Source: an uncultured Mucispirillum sp. (GTDB taxonomy: Bacteria > Chrysiogenota > Deferribacteres > Deferribacterales > Mucispirillaceae). Taken from it: a stretch of DNA of 10,789 nt. The translations under genes were made by a program, and so were the position numbers. Shown one piece after another: positions 1 through 6,823 of this stretch (positions are counted from its first letter, which is position 1; every line of letters begins with the position of its first letter). The stretch covers positions 1 to 10,789 of the forward strand of contig CAMWVK010000025.1 in NCBI GenBank assembly GCA_947177675.1. Reading direction: 5' to 3'. The notes under the pieces were generated by a model that was not told where the DNA came from, did not search any database, and was given only the letters and a program-made list of their open reading frames with translations.

Positions 1-38
1 AACTTTTCTTTTGCAGAGTCAGATTGGTATAATATTCA
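1..38. other. Non-ftsH sequence at window edge: breakpoint in ftsH
   Basis: These 38 bases lie where the ftsH Walker A region should be. On the minus strand the FtsH frame reads Gly-Gly-Arg-Ile-Pro-Lys-Gly and then TGA at 38-36. None of the three minus frames gives the expected Gly-Pro-Pro-Gly-Thr-Gly-Lys-Thr. Seen from ftsH the foreign part begins TGAATATTATACC. A 5'-TG end would fit several insertion-sequence families, but too little is present to identify a terminal repeat or a transposase. On the plus strand one frame is open from the edge to a TGA at 67-69, which may mean nothing. Alternatives are a genomic rearrangement or an assembly artefact at a contig end. That the sequence departs from ftsH is certain; its nature is not. 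Confidence 0.5.
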
Positions 39-611
39 TCCTTTAGGAATTCTACCACCTAATTTTTGAAATTTTGCTGGGTCTTTTAAAAACTCTACAA
101 TTTCAGTTAATTCTTCTTTCGCTTCTTCAATGCCTGCAACATCTTTAAAAGTTACTTTTAAATTATCCTGATTTAAAAGTTTGGCTCTGCTTTTACCAAA
201 AGAAAAAGCTTTTGAACCACTGCCGCCCTGCATCTGCCTCATAAAAAATATCCATATAGCTATAAGCAGAATAATTGGAAGCCATGAGATAAGCAGCTGC
301 ATATACCAAGGTGTAGTATCTGGCGGAGTTGCTTCTATCTCTACATTATAATTACGAAGTTCTGAAATTAAATTATTATCACTAGGTGCATAAGTTTCAA
401 AACGAGTATTATTATCTTTATACTCACCAGTTATTTTACTTTCTTTTATAGTTACTTTTTTAACCTGCTCTTTAACAACACTGTCTAAAAACTCAGTATA
501 AGTAACTTTTTGATTTGTCTGAGTATTAGTATTAAAAAGATTAAATACAAGCACCATCATTAAAGCTATTACAAGCCAAAGTGCAAGATTTTTATAAATA
601 CCACTATTCAT
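36..611 (-). CDS. ftsH: FtsH ATP-dependent zinc metalloprotease, N-terminal 191 aa only, cut at Walker A
   Basis: FtsH is a membrane-anchored hexameric AAA+ protease that degrades misassembled membrane proteins and some regulators. Visible parts are a first membrane segment at about residues 8-26, an extracytoplasmic FtsH-ext domain at about 27-100, a second membrane segment at about 102-124, a Gly/Ser linker, and the start of the AAA+ domain (VTFKDVAGIEEAKEEL near 153-168, then LGGRIPKG at 184-191). The family is usually 600-650 aa. Here TGA follows residue 191, so Walker A, Walker B, the second region of homology and the HEXXH zinc protease are all missing. The start is secure: ATG at 611-609 with GGAGG (616-620) four bases upstream. 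The gene is last in the dinG-pgi-tilS-hpt-ftsH run, 14 nt after hpt. As it stands the product could not hydrolyse ATP or proteolyse; whether the break is biological or an edge artefact is open. Confidence 0.88.
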   Translation of the reverse strand: MNSGIYKNLALWLVIALMMVLVFNLFNTNTQTNQKVTYTEFLDSVVKEQVKKVTIKESKITGEYKDNNTRFETYAPSDNNLISELRNYNVEIEATPPDTTPWYMQLLISWLPIILLIAIWIFFMRQMQGGSGSKAFSFGKSRAKLLNQDNLKVTFKDVAGIEEAKEELTEIVEFLKDPAKFQKLGGRIPKG

Positions 612-615
612 TTAT

Positions 616-620
616 CCTCC
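616..620 (-). promoter_or_regulatory. Shine-Dalgarno of ftsH
   Basis: GGAGG on the minus strand lies in the 14-nt hpt-ftsH gap, four bases before the ATG at 611. It fixes the ftsH start and shows that ftsH has its own ribosome loading site although it is read from the upstream operon. Confidence 0.7.
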
Positions 621-625
621 AAATA

Positions 626-1144
626 TTATATGGTAATTTTACAAAGATTTTTTAAATTTCTATACTTGTTATTATAATCAAGTCCGTATCCTACAACAAA
701 CTCATTAGGAATAACAAAACCAGAATAGTCTACATCTACTTGAATTTTCCGTCTATCTGGTTTATCAAATATTGTGCATATTTTTACACATTTTGCCCCT
801 TTTTCATATAAATAATTTTTCAAACAGCTTATTGTAAGTCCAGTATCTACTATATCTTCCACAATCAGAACTGTTTTATTTCTTATTGGTATATCAATAT
901 CATATCTAATTTTTAATTCACCACTTGATTCTGTAGAAGCACCATAACTAGAAGCTGCAAGAAAAGCTACTTCCAGTGGAATATCAATATTGCGGACTAA
1001 ATCAGCAGTAAAAATAAAGCTTCCCTTTAATACTGATACAACTGTTAAATCCTGACCTTTAAAGTCATGAGAAATTAATGCTGCTATTTCAGAAACCTTT
1101 GCTGCAATATCTTTTTCAGATATTAATTCTTCCATATTGTGCAT
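626..1144 (-). CDS. hpt: Hypoxanthine phosphoribosyltransferase
   Basis: This purine-salvage enzyme transfers phosphoribose from PRPP to hypoxanthine (and usually guanine), giving IMP or GMP in the cytoplasm. Counting from the chosen start, the protein is 172 aa, normal for bacterial Hpt. It shows VLKGSF at 38-43, the acidic PRPP-binding loop VEDIVDTG at 95-102, and the C-terminal purine-binding stretch FVVGYGLDYNNKYRNL at about 149-164. Three in-frame ATGs lie close together, at 1156, 1144 and 1135. I chose 1144 because it sits one base after the tilS stop and gives an N-terminus aligning with other Hpt proteins (Leu-Ile-Ser-Glu a few residues in). The ATG at 1156 would overlap tilS by 11 nt and has an AAAAGG only one base away. 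No strong Shine-Dalgarno favours any of them, so coupling to tilS translation is likely. The tilS-hpt-ftsH order is widely conserved. Confidence 0.93.
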   Translation of the reverse strand: MHNMEELISEKDIAAKVSEIAALISHDFKGQDLTVVSVLKGSFIFTADLVRNIDIPLEVAFLAASSYGASTESSGELKIRYDIDIPIRNKTVLIVEDIVDTGLTISCLKNYLYEKGAKCVKICTIFDKPDRRKIQVDVDYSGFVIPNEFVVGYGLDYNNKYRNLKNLCKITI

Positions 1145-1145
1145 A

Positions 1146-2378
1146 TTATATACCATACCTTTTAAATATTATATTATTATTGTTACTAATATATTCAGAC
1201 CAAATAATAATATTATCATCTTCAATAATAACTGCTCTATCTCTTTCAAAAAGCTCTATCTGTTTATCAATAAATAAATCTTTCAATTTCTTTCTTCCTA
1301 ATTTATCGCCTTTATTTCTATTCCTAATGATTAAAGTTTTATCTTTTAATTCATTTAAAAATTCTATCTGAAAATCATTAGTTTTAATTAAAAAAATACC
1401 TGCAGGCTTATTATAAAAAAAATTACAGATAAGTATTTTTTTAAATATCTTTATAGAATTATACGACTGTTCTATAACATAACCATTTGGTAAATCAAGT
1501 CTTTTTGAATTATTATTATTTAAAAAAGACAAAGCCTCATATAAAATGCTTTTTGAAACCCTGAAAAATAATGAAAATACCTTTCCAAGCAGATATTCTT
1601 TTTCTATATCTTCAAGCTCCATAAAGCTGTATCTTTTTAAAATAATAATGTTATCTTGTTTTAAAATAACATGTTTTACCTTTTTATACAAATATTCGTT
1701 AAGTCTATTTGATTCTTTCTGCAGTTTAATAACTGATTTTTCAAATTCATTACCACAGCTATATAAAACAGGTATTAATTTATGCCTTATTCTATTACGG
1801 ACATATTTTATATCATTATTTGTTTCATCTAATACAGGCTCTAAATTGTTTTTATAAATATAGTCATTAACCATTTCTGTAGTAATACTAAGCATAGGAC
1901 GAATAATTTGGTTATTTTCATACATTATACCGCCTAATGTAAATAATGATGCACCAGTATATAAATCAACAAAAAAGCTTTCTATATCATCAGAATAAGT
2001 GTGTGCTGTAAATAAAAAATCATAATCATTTTCTTTTACTGTCTGTAAAAGATATTTATATCTGTATTTTCTCGCAGATGCTTCTATTCCGCCACTGTTA
2101 TCATTTTTTAATTCTTCTGAAATATCATATACATAAAAATCTATATATTTTTTTTGGCAGTATAATCGGCAGAAATCTTCATCTCTTTTTGCAGTATGTC
2201 TTAAACCATGATTTATATGACATGCACCAGCATAAATATTTAAACTTTCTCTTTGTTTATTAATAAAGTCAAGCAGCATAAGAGAATCCTTGCCGCCAGA
2301 AAAAGCGACAAGGATTTTTTTATCTTTATATTTTTTTAATTCTTGAAGCAATATATCATTATATAATGAATGCGTCAT
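1146..2378 (-). CDS. tilS: tRNA(Ile)-lysidine synthase
   Basis: TilS uses ATP and lysine to convert C34 of the CAU-anticodon tRNA-Ile to lysidine, so that it reads AUA; the activity is essential in most bacteria. The PP-loop ATPase motif SGGKDS is at residues 27-32, followed by HINHGLR (54-60), EASARKYRY (99-107), AHTYSDDIES (125-134), RPML (160-163), DETN (184-187) and RNRIRHKLIP (194-203). A C-terminal TilS-type domain follows, with NKGDKLGRKKLKDLF at about 355-369. The total of 410 aa suits the long form. The region usually written AHHxDDQxET is altered here (Thr for the second His, SDD for DDQ), but flanking motifs are intact and the PP-loop is complete. I chose the ATG at 2378, which overlaps pgi by 20 nt. 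An upstream TTG at 2420 would overlap by 62 nt and gives a Lys/Arg-rich N-terminus unlike the family. No good Shine-Dalgarno is present, suggesting coupling to pgi. Confidence 0.93.
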   Translation of the reverse strand: MTHSLYNDILLQELKKYKDKKILVAFSGGKDSLMLLDFINKQRESLNIYAGACHINHGLRHTAKRDEDFCRLYCQKKYIDFYVYDISEELKNDNSGGIEASARKYRYKYLLQTVKENDYDFLFTAHTYSDDIESFFVDLYTGASLFTLGGIMYENNQIIRPMLSITTEMVNDYIYKNNLEPVLDETNNDIKYVRNRIRHKLIPVLYSCGNEFEKSVIKLQKESNRLNEYLYKKVKHVILKQDNIIILKRYSFMELEDIEKEYLLGKVFSLFFRVSKSILYEALSFLNNNNSKRLDLPNGYVIEQSYNSIKIFKKILICNFFYNKPAGIFLIKTNDFQIEFLNELKDKTLIIRNRNKGDKLGRKKLKDLFIDKQIELFERDRAVIIEDDNIIIWSEYISNNNNIIFKRYGI

Positions 2379-3720
2379 CTTTTTTGTATATTTCTTCAAA
2401 TTGCGTTTTTTTGGCTTCAAAACCAGCTCTGTTCATCATACCATAAGCATATTCTTTTGCTTCTTCAACACCTGGCTGGTCAAACGGGTTAATATTAACT
2501 GATAAGCCAACTATAGGAACAATATATTGAAACAGCATAAATAATTGACCTAAACTGTATTCATCAAGAGTATTGAGACCTATTTTTAATGAAGGAACTT
2601 TAGATGTAAGTAATGCTGCTTCTGTAGCTTTTAATTCAGAATTTAAAAGCTTTCCTAAATGAAGTCCATTTAAATAGCTGAATGCTTCATAAAAATCGCC
2701 TTTAACACTAACATCATTATCATGAGTTTCAAGTCCAATGAAAGTAACTACCTTATCAAGAGGACCTTCTCTAAAAAGCTGAATTTGTGAGTGCTGGTCT
2801 ATTGCACCAACAGTTCTTACTGGAGTTGTGCCAAAAGAGATTTCTTTGCCATCTATTGTATATTTTTTTCCAAGACTTTCACCCCACAACTGGCAGAACC
2901 ATTCTGCAAATTTATCAAGTCTTGAGCTGTAAGGCATAAGAACATTTATACTTTTGCCTTTATCCATAAAGTATAAATATATAGCAGCAAGTGTCATAAC
3001 CTGCTCCATACCTTCTTCTGTAATGCTTGCAGCACCAGCTAAAATTTTATCAATATCTATACCTAAAAATGCAGCAGGAACAAGACCTACAGGGCTCATT
3101 ACAGAAAATCTTCCGCCAATAGATGCTTCTATCGGAAAACTTTTCAGGTTATTTTGATTAGCATATTCTCTTAAAGGACCTTTATTCGGGTCAGTTACAA
3201 CAACAATATGTTTTTTTAAATCCTGCACTTTTGATTTAAACCAGTCATAGATTAAAGAATAGTTTTCAGCTGTTTCTACAGTATTACCTGATTTTGATAT
3301 AACAACTGCTAAAGCATCTTCAGGGTCACAGATTTTTAATATTGACTGAATTTTAGATGGATCTACATTATCAGCAACCCATACTCTTGGAAGACAGCCT
3401 CTGTCAGTATAGCTCATAGCATTATAACCATAAGGTAATACAGCATTTACAACAGCTTCAATACCTAAAGCAGATCCACCAATACCAACCACTATTAAGT
3501 CATTAAAGTTTGTTTTAACATTTTTTGCAAACTCTTTTAACTCAGTTGTATCATATTTTGGTAAATGTGGAAAGCCTACTTTTCCATCATCAACCATAGC
3601 CTGAAGACGCTCATATCCTAGAGCTGCCTTTTTTTTGTATGCCTGTAAGTCTTCTTCAGAAATACCTCCAAGCAGATTTTTGGAAGCGGCAAAATTGTAA
3701 TCACAAGTCAGTTTAGCCAT
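2359..3720 (-). CDS. pgi: Glucose-6-phosphate isomerase, short bacterial form
   Basis: This enzyme interconverts glucose 6-phosphate and fructose 6-phosphate in glycolysis and gluconeogenesis. The protein is 453 aa, matching the short class of GPI rather than the roughly 550-aa E. coli type. Two SIS sugar-phosphate domains are recognisable. Motifs include VVGIGGSALG at 77-86, SKSGNTVET at 142-150, GGRFSVMSPVG at 202-212, WGESLGK at 279-285 with the likely catalytic Glu281, DQHSQIQLF at 308-316 with the active-site His310, and NPFDQPGVEEAK at 411-422 ending in the expected catalytic Lys422. All key residues seem present. The ATG at 3720 has a perfect AAGGAGG six bases upstream, inside the end of dinG, and the two genes overlap by 8 nt. 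The 3' end overlaps the start of tilS by 20 nt. Confidence 0.96.
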   Translation of the reverse strand: MAKLTCDYNFAASKNLLGGISEEDLQAYKKKAALGYERLQAMVDDGKVGFPHLPKYDTTELKEFAKNVKTNFNDLIVVGIGGSALGIEAVVNAVLPYGYNAMSYTDRGCLPRVWVADNVDPSKIQSILKICDPEDALAVVISKSGNTVETAENYSLIYDWFKSKVQDLKKHIVVVTDPNKGPLREYANQNNLKSFPIEASIGGRFSVMSPVGLVPAAFLGIDIDKILAGAASITEEGMEQVMTLAAIYLYFMDKGKSINVLMPYSSRLDKFAEWFCQLWGESLGKKYTIDGKEISFGTTPVRTVGAIDQHSQIQLFREGPLDKVVTFIGLETHDNDVSVKGDFYEAFSYLNGLHLGKLLNSELKATEAALLTSKVPSLKIGLNTLDEYSLGQLFMLFQYIVPIVGLSVNINPFDQPGVEEAKEYAYGMMNRAGFEAKKTQFEEIYKKDDAFII

Positions 3721-5521
3721 GCTTTTCCTCCTTTATAAAATAGAGAGCCTTCTCTATATCTTCTATTATCTCTACATTATGTATCACATCTAGAAAATAC
3801 TTTCCATAATTTTTATTTAAAATTCTATTATCAAGCACTACCCACAAGCCATAATCATCTTCATGACGAATAAGTCTGCCTACTGCCTGTTTAAAATATA
3901 ATACAGCACGAGGCAGGAAAAAATCAATAAAAGACTTTGCACTATTTTCAGAAATTTGTTCAGCTTTGCTTTGAAGAACTATATCTTTATGATATTCAAA
4001 AGGAAGCTGGTCTAAAATAACAGCCTTAAAACCACCGCCTGAAATATCTATCCCTTCCCTGAGTGTTGCACTTCCTATTAATACCATATCTTCATTACAA
4101 AAATCAAGCTCTCCAATATTTACATCTGACTGCGTATATATTTTTTTATTCATTTTTAATTTTCTTAAAAGCTTCTCAATATACTGCATTCTTTCCAAAC
4201 TATTACATATTATTAATGCAGAGCCCTGCATATTAGTAATAAGCTCTTTATATATCTCATCTCTTTCTTTAAGAGAAGATATATTAGGCACAAAAAGTCT
4301 GCCCTGCTGGTGAAAATCAAATACATTTTCAAGTATATAAGTCTGACAGCCGCCTTCTAATCCAGTTTCTTTTAAAAAATATTCAAAATTACCACCAGAA
4401 CTTAATGTTGCACTTACAAATATACTAGATAATGCAGCTTCTTTTAAACCTGTTATAAAATCTGCCCCTGCTTCAAATGGTATAAATTTTAATGTTAATA
4501 TAGTATTATTTTTCTGAACTGTTTTTTCTATTATTCTTATACCTTTTTTATCACTGTTAAATTCTTTATACAACAGCAGATATACACCATATTCTTCTTT
4601 TATTTCTTCATTATCAAGTGATAAAATTATATCAGAAATAAGATTTATAAAGTTATCAAAATCCTGCCTTAATGGCTCAAAAAGCTCTTTAGGCTCCTTT
4701 ATTTTATCAATAATTTTTAGATATTCTCTATATATTTTATCAACATTATTAATAGTTATAACTTCTTTATTTTCATATACTAATATCATTAAAGAAGATA
4801 ATGCAAACTCCACACCTGCATACTGAGAAAATATATCAGGCACAGAATGTGCTTCATCAAATATAATATTATCCCTGTATTCAAAAATAGAACCAAAAGA
4901 GTCTTTACTTTTCATAGCAATATCTGAAAGAAGCAGAAAATGGTTTGTAATAACAATATCTGCCGCATTTGCTTCCCTTTTCTGCATATAAAATGCACAA
5001 TCTTCATAATATGGACATTTATTGCCTATACACTGGTATCTATCAGCAGTCATTAAGGAACATACATCATTATCAAGCCTGCCCCAAGGTGCTTCAATAA
5101 TAATACCATATTTGCTGTTTTCTTCAAACCATGAAACAGCATCTATATAAAATGCTGCTTTTGAATTAATAAATCTAAAATATCTATATGGACAAAAATA
5201 ATTTTTTCTCCCTTTTAAAGAGCGTATGCTTTTATTTCTGCCAACAATTTTCTGCACAATAGGAATATCTTTATATAATAACTGGTTCATAAGCTGCTTA
5301 GTTTTTGTAGAAATTATTATTCTGCTGCTGCATGAAAGAGAGGGTATTAAATAAGCCATTGTTTTACCTGAACCAGTTGGTGCTTCTATACATGTATTTA
5401 CATAAGATGAAAAAGTATTTTCAATTATTTCTGCCATTTCTACCTGAGTAGAACGGTAAATATATTCTGGTATTATTGACTTTAAATACTTATCTTCCAA
5501 AAAAAAGTGTGATACTGACAT
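3713..5521 (-). CDS. dinG: DinG/XPD-family iron-sulfur ATP-dependent DNA helicase
   Basis: This is a superfamily 2 5'-to-3' DNA helicase of the XPD/DinG type, expected to act in DNA repair or in resolving R-loops and replication obstacles. Motifs run in order over 602 aa: a Q-motif-like YRSTQVEMAEII at 22-33, Walker A APTGSGKT at 47-54, four cysteines C110, C164, C169 and C175 placed as in DinG iron-sulfur domains (the last three at spacings of 5 and 6), DEAH at 222-225, SATLS at 370-374, REGIDISG at 488-495 and QAVGRLIRHEDD at 545-556. The N-terminal exonuclease domain found in some Firmicutes DinG proteins is absent. The start ATG at 5521 is preceded by AAAGGGAACATT. It is the first gene of the run leading to ftsH and is divergent from mobB. 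The family is clear; the exact subfamily (DinG or YoaA) cannot be settled here, so the symbol is provisional. Confidence 0.92.
   Translation of the reverse strand: MSVSHFFLEDKYLKSIIPEYIYRSTQVEMAEIIENTFSSYVNTCIEAPTGSGKTMAYLIPSLSCSSRIIISTKTKQLMNQLLYKDIPIVQKIVGRNKSIRSLKGRKNYFCPYRYFRFINSKAAFYIDAVSWFEENSKYGIIIEAPWGRLDNDVCSLMTADRYQCIGNKCPYYEDCAFYMQKREANAADIVITNHFLLLSDIAMKSKDSFGSIFEYRDNIIFDEAHSVPDIFSQYAGVEFALSSLMILVYENKEVITINNVDKIYREYLKIIDKIKEPKELFEPLRQDFDNFINLISDIILSLDNEEIKEEYGVYLLLYKEFNSDKKGIRIIEKTVQKNNTILTLKFIPFEAGADFITGLKEAALSSIFVSATLSSGGNFEYFLKETGLEGGCQTYILENVFDFHQQGRLFVPNISSLKERDEIYKELITNMQGSALIICNSLERMQYIEKLLRKLKMNKKIYTQSDVNIGELDFCNEDMVLIGSATLREGIDISGGGFKAVILDQLPFEYHKDIVLQSKAEQISENSAKSFIDFFLPRAVLYFKQAVGRLIRHEDDYGLWVVLDNRILNKNYGKYFLDVIHNVEIIEDIEKALYFIKEEKHG
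3727..3733 (-). promoter_or_regulatory. Shine-Dalgarno of pgi, embedded in dinG
   Basis: AAGGAGG on the minus strand stands six bases before the pgi ATG and also codes the Lys-Glu-Glu near the C-terminus of DinG. It fixes the pgi start. Strong ribosome loading at this point would let pgi be translated well even if dinG is translated poorly. Confidence 0.75.
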
Positions 5522-5546
5522 AATGTTCCCTTTATTTTCTTTTAAT

Positions 5547-5575
5547 GTTATAATATAATAATTTAAAGATGTATA
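5547..5575 (-). promoter_or_regulatory. Candidate sigma-70-type promoter for the dinG operon
   Basis: In the divergent dinG-mobB gap the minus strand has TATACA (5575-5570), a 17-base spacer and TATAAC (5552-5547), matching the consensus boxes at 4 of 6 and 5 of 6 positions. Transcription would begin near 5540, giving a leader of about 20 nt before the dinG ATG. The gap is so AT-rich that chance matches are common, and no SOS-type LexA box is evident. Confidence 0.35.
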
Positions 5576-5590
5576 TAGCGATTATGCAAA

Positions 5591-5596
5591 TATAAT
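5591..5596 (+). promoter_or_regulatory. Candidate -10 box for mobB
   Basis: A perfect TATAAT lies 18 bases before the mobB ATG. No good -35 hexamer is found 16-18 bases upstream, and the implied start would leave only about 12 nt of leader. A second perfect TATAAT at 5549-5554 is an alternative, also with a weak -35 (TTCCCT). The promoter is somewhere in the 93-bp gap; the exact boxes are uncertain. Confidence 0.3.
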
Positions 5597-5614
5597 AAAT
5601 TAATAGGACATTAT

Positions 5615-6118
5615 ATGACACCTTACATAACTTTTGCAGGATATTCTGGCAGTGGAAAAACAACATTAATACTTAAAGTAATAACATATTTGAAAGAAAA
5701 AGGCTATAAAATAGCTGCATTAAAGCATGATGGCCATAATTTTGAAATGGATAGGGAGGGCAAAGATACTTACCGTATGAAAAAAGCTGGTGCAGAATGT
5801 ATTGCTATTTCTTCAAGCAGTAAATATGCGGTTATTGCAGACAGCAGCCACAGGCTTACTTTTAGTGAATTAATGGAAAAAGTGCCGCAGGGAATGGATA
5901 TTATTATTGGCGAAGGATTTAAAGACGAAGATATACCTAAAATATTAGTTTATAGAAAAGAAATTAATAAACCAAACTTATATAATATTGAAAAAAATAT
6001 TATAGCTACAGCTACTGATATTTATGAAGAATTTAAAGATATAAAAAATATTTTTCATATAAATGATTATGAAAAAATTGGTGATTTCCTTATCAACTAT
6101 ATGAAAAATAAAAACTAG
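5615..6118 (+). CDS. mobB: MobB-like P-loop GTPase, molybdopterin-guanine dinucleotide biosynthesis adaptor
   Basis: MobB binds GTP and assists MobA in attaching GMP to molybdopterin, forming the guanine dinucleotide cofactor of anaerobic molybdoenzymes. The 167-aa protein is of normal length. It opens with a beta strand and Walker A GYSGSGKTT (9-17), then ALKHDGHNF (35-43), DREGKDTYRMKKAGA (46-60) and IIIGEGFK (96-103), all in the usual MobB order. The ATG at 5615 has AGGA (5605-5608) six bases upstream. It is the only plus-strand gene here, lying between two minus-strand runs, with no other molybdenum-cofactor gene in view. Its stop TAG overlaps the stop of the convergent LOG gene within CTAG, so there is no terminator between them. 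Its presence suggests the organism makes bis-MGD enzymes (for example formate dehydrogenase or nitrate reductase), which the window cannot confirm. Confidence 0.9.
   Translation: MTPYITFAGYSGSGKTTLILKVITYLKEKGYKIAALKHDGHNFEMDREGKDTYRMKKAGAECIAISSSSKYAVIADSSHRLTFSELMEKVPQGMDIIIGEGFKDEDIPKILVYRKEINKPNLYNIEKNIIATATDIYEEFKDIKNIFHINDYEKIGDFLINYMKNKN
6115..6118. other. Convergent stop-codon overlap (CTAG)
   Basis: The palindrome CTAG supplies TAG on the plus strand for mobB (6116-6118) and TAG on the minus strand for the LOG gene (6117-6115). The genes therefore meet tail to tail with no space for a terminator, so at least one transcript must run antisense into the other. Confidence 0.9.
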
Positions 6119-6762
6119 CCTTTTATAATTTTTATTGCTTCATCTGCACTATCAGCTAATGATATACAGTTTAATGCTTCTTCTGTAATATAGTTTTTTG
6201 ATAAAAGCTGAGCTTTTATCCATTTAATAAGCCCAGACCAAAAATCTACACCTAACAGCACAAAAGGCAGATGATTTTGGATTTTAGTATTCATTAATGT
6301 AAGCACATCAAAAAGTTCATCAAGAGTGCCAAAACCACCGGGCAGAACAATATAGCCGCATACATTTCTAGTAAGCAGCACTTTTCTTGTAAAAAGATGT
6401 TTGCAAACATATCCATTTTTTACATATCTGTTGCTTTCCTGTTCATGGGGAAGCACTACATTTACTCCATATGTATTACCATTATTTAAAAAAGCACCTT
6501 TCAGAGCAGCTTCCATTATTCCAGGTCCACCGCCAGTCATTACTGAGAAACCATTTTCCACTAACTTTTTACCAGTTTCTTCTGCCATTAGATATTCTTT
6601 ATCGTTACTTTTTGTGCGTGCTGAACCAAAAACTACTATAATTTTCTCATTTTTATTTTTAAATAATGAAATACCAGACCTTAATTCATCTGCTACTGTA
6701 TCCATATATGAAATAATATCAAAATTTTCAGGTGTTTTATAAACTACATCATCACTATGCAT
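6115..6762 (-). CDS. LOG-family protein (TIGR00730-like nucleotide 5'-monophosphate phosphoribohydrolase)
   Basis: Proteins of this Rossmann-fold family cleave the N-glycosidic bond of nucleoside 5'-monophosphates. Plant and some bacterial members release cytokinins, and many were once misnamed lysine decarboxylases. The two diagnostic motifs are present: GGGPGIMEA at 77-85 and PGGFGTLDE at 141-149, with an N-terminal VFGSAR at 44-49. The protein is 215 aa from the chosen ATG at 6762. A TTG at 6774 is in frame but falls within the U-tract of the preceding terminator. The Shine-Dalgarno is weak (GCGAG). The gene starts about 10 nt after that terminator and ends in a 4-nt stop-to-stop overlap with mobB. 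Bacterial substrates are rarely known; a nucleotide-salvage or housecleaning role is a reasonable guess. Confidence 0.88.
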   Translation of the reverse strand: MHSDDVVYKTPENFDIISYMDTVADELRSGISLFKNKNEKIIVVFGSARTKSNDKEYLMAEETGKKLVENGFSVMTGGGPGIMEAALKGAFLNNGNTYGVNVVLPHEQESNRYVKNGYVCKHLFTRKVLLTRNVCGYIVLPGGFGTLDELFDVLTLMNTKIQNHLPFVLLGVDFWSGLIKWIKAQLLSKNYITEEALNCISLADSADEAIKIIKG

Positions 6763-6772
6763 ATTTTCTCGC

Positions 6773-6801
6773 AAAAAAAGCGACTACTAAAAGCAGTCGC
6801 T
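6773..6801 (-). terminator. Intrinsic terminator of the LysM lipoprotein gene
   Basis: On the minus strand AGCGACTGCT, a TTT loop, and AGTAGTCGCT form a 10-bp stem. One pair is G-U in the minus-strand RNA (it would be an A-C mismatch in the plus-strand RNA), and a run of seven T follows. The G-U pair and the T-run both point to minus-strand function. It lies 23 nt after the lipoprotein stop and ends about 10 nt before the LOG start. Confidence 0.9.
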
Positions 6802-6823
6802 TATATATTTTTTATAAAATTTA

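Noticed and set aside
1..41. Simple one- or two-base frameshift in ftsH as the cause of the early stop
   Set aside because: Reading the remaining bases in the other two frames does not restore the Walker A sequence, so a single indel cannot explain the break; many errors or foreign sequence are needed.
1078..1371. Plus-strand open frame antisense to hpt/tilS with a hydrophobic Leu/Ile-rich translation
   Set aside because: It is the shadow of AT-rich coding sequence on the other strand; hpt and tilS are certain by motifs, and the antisense frame has no Shine-Dalgarno or family resemblance.
2379..2420. TTG start for tilS giving 14 extra residues
   Set aside because: It would deepen the pgi overlap to 62 nt and adds a Lys-rich segment not typical of TilS; the ATG at 2378 fits the family N-terminus.
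6773..6801. Bidirectional terminator also serving mobB
   Set aside because: It lies beyond the whole LOG gene from the mobB stop, and the plus-strand RNA has an A-C mismatch and an interrupted T-run (TTATATATTTTTT) after it.
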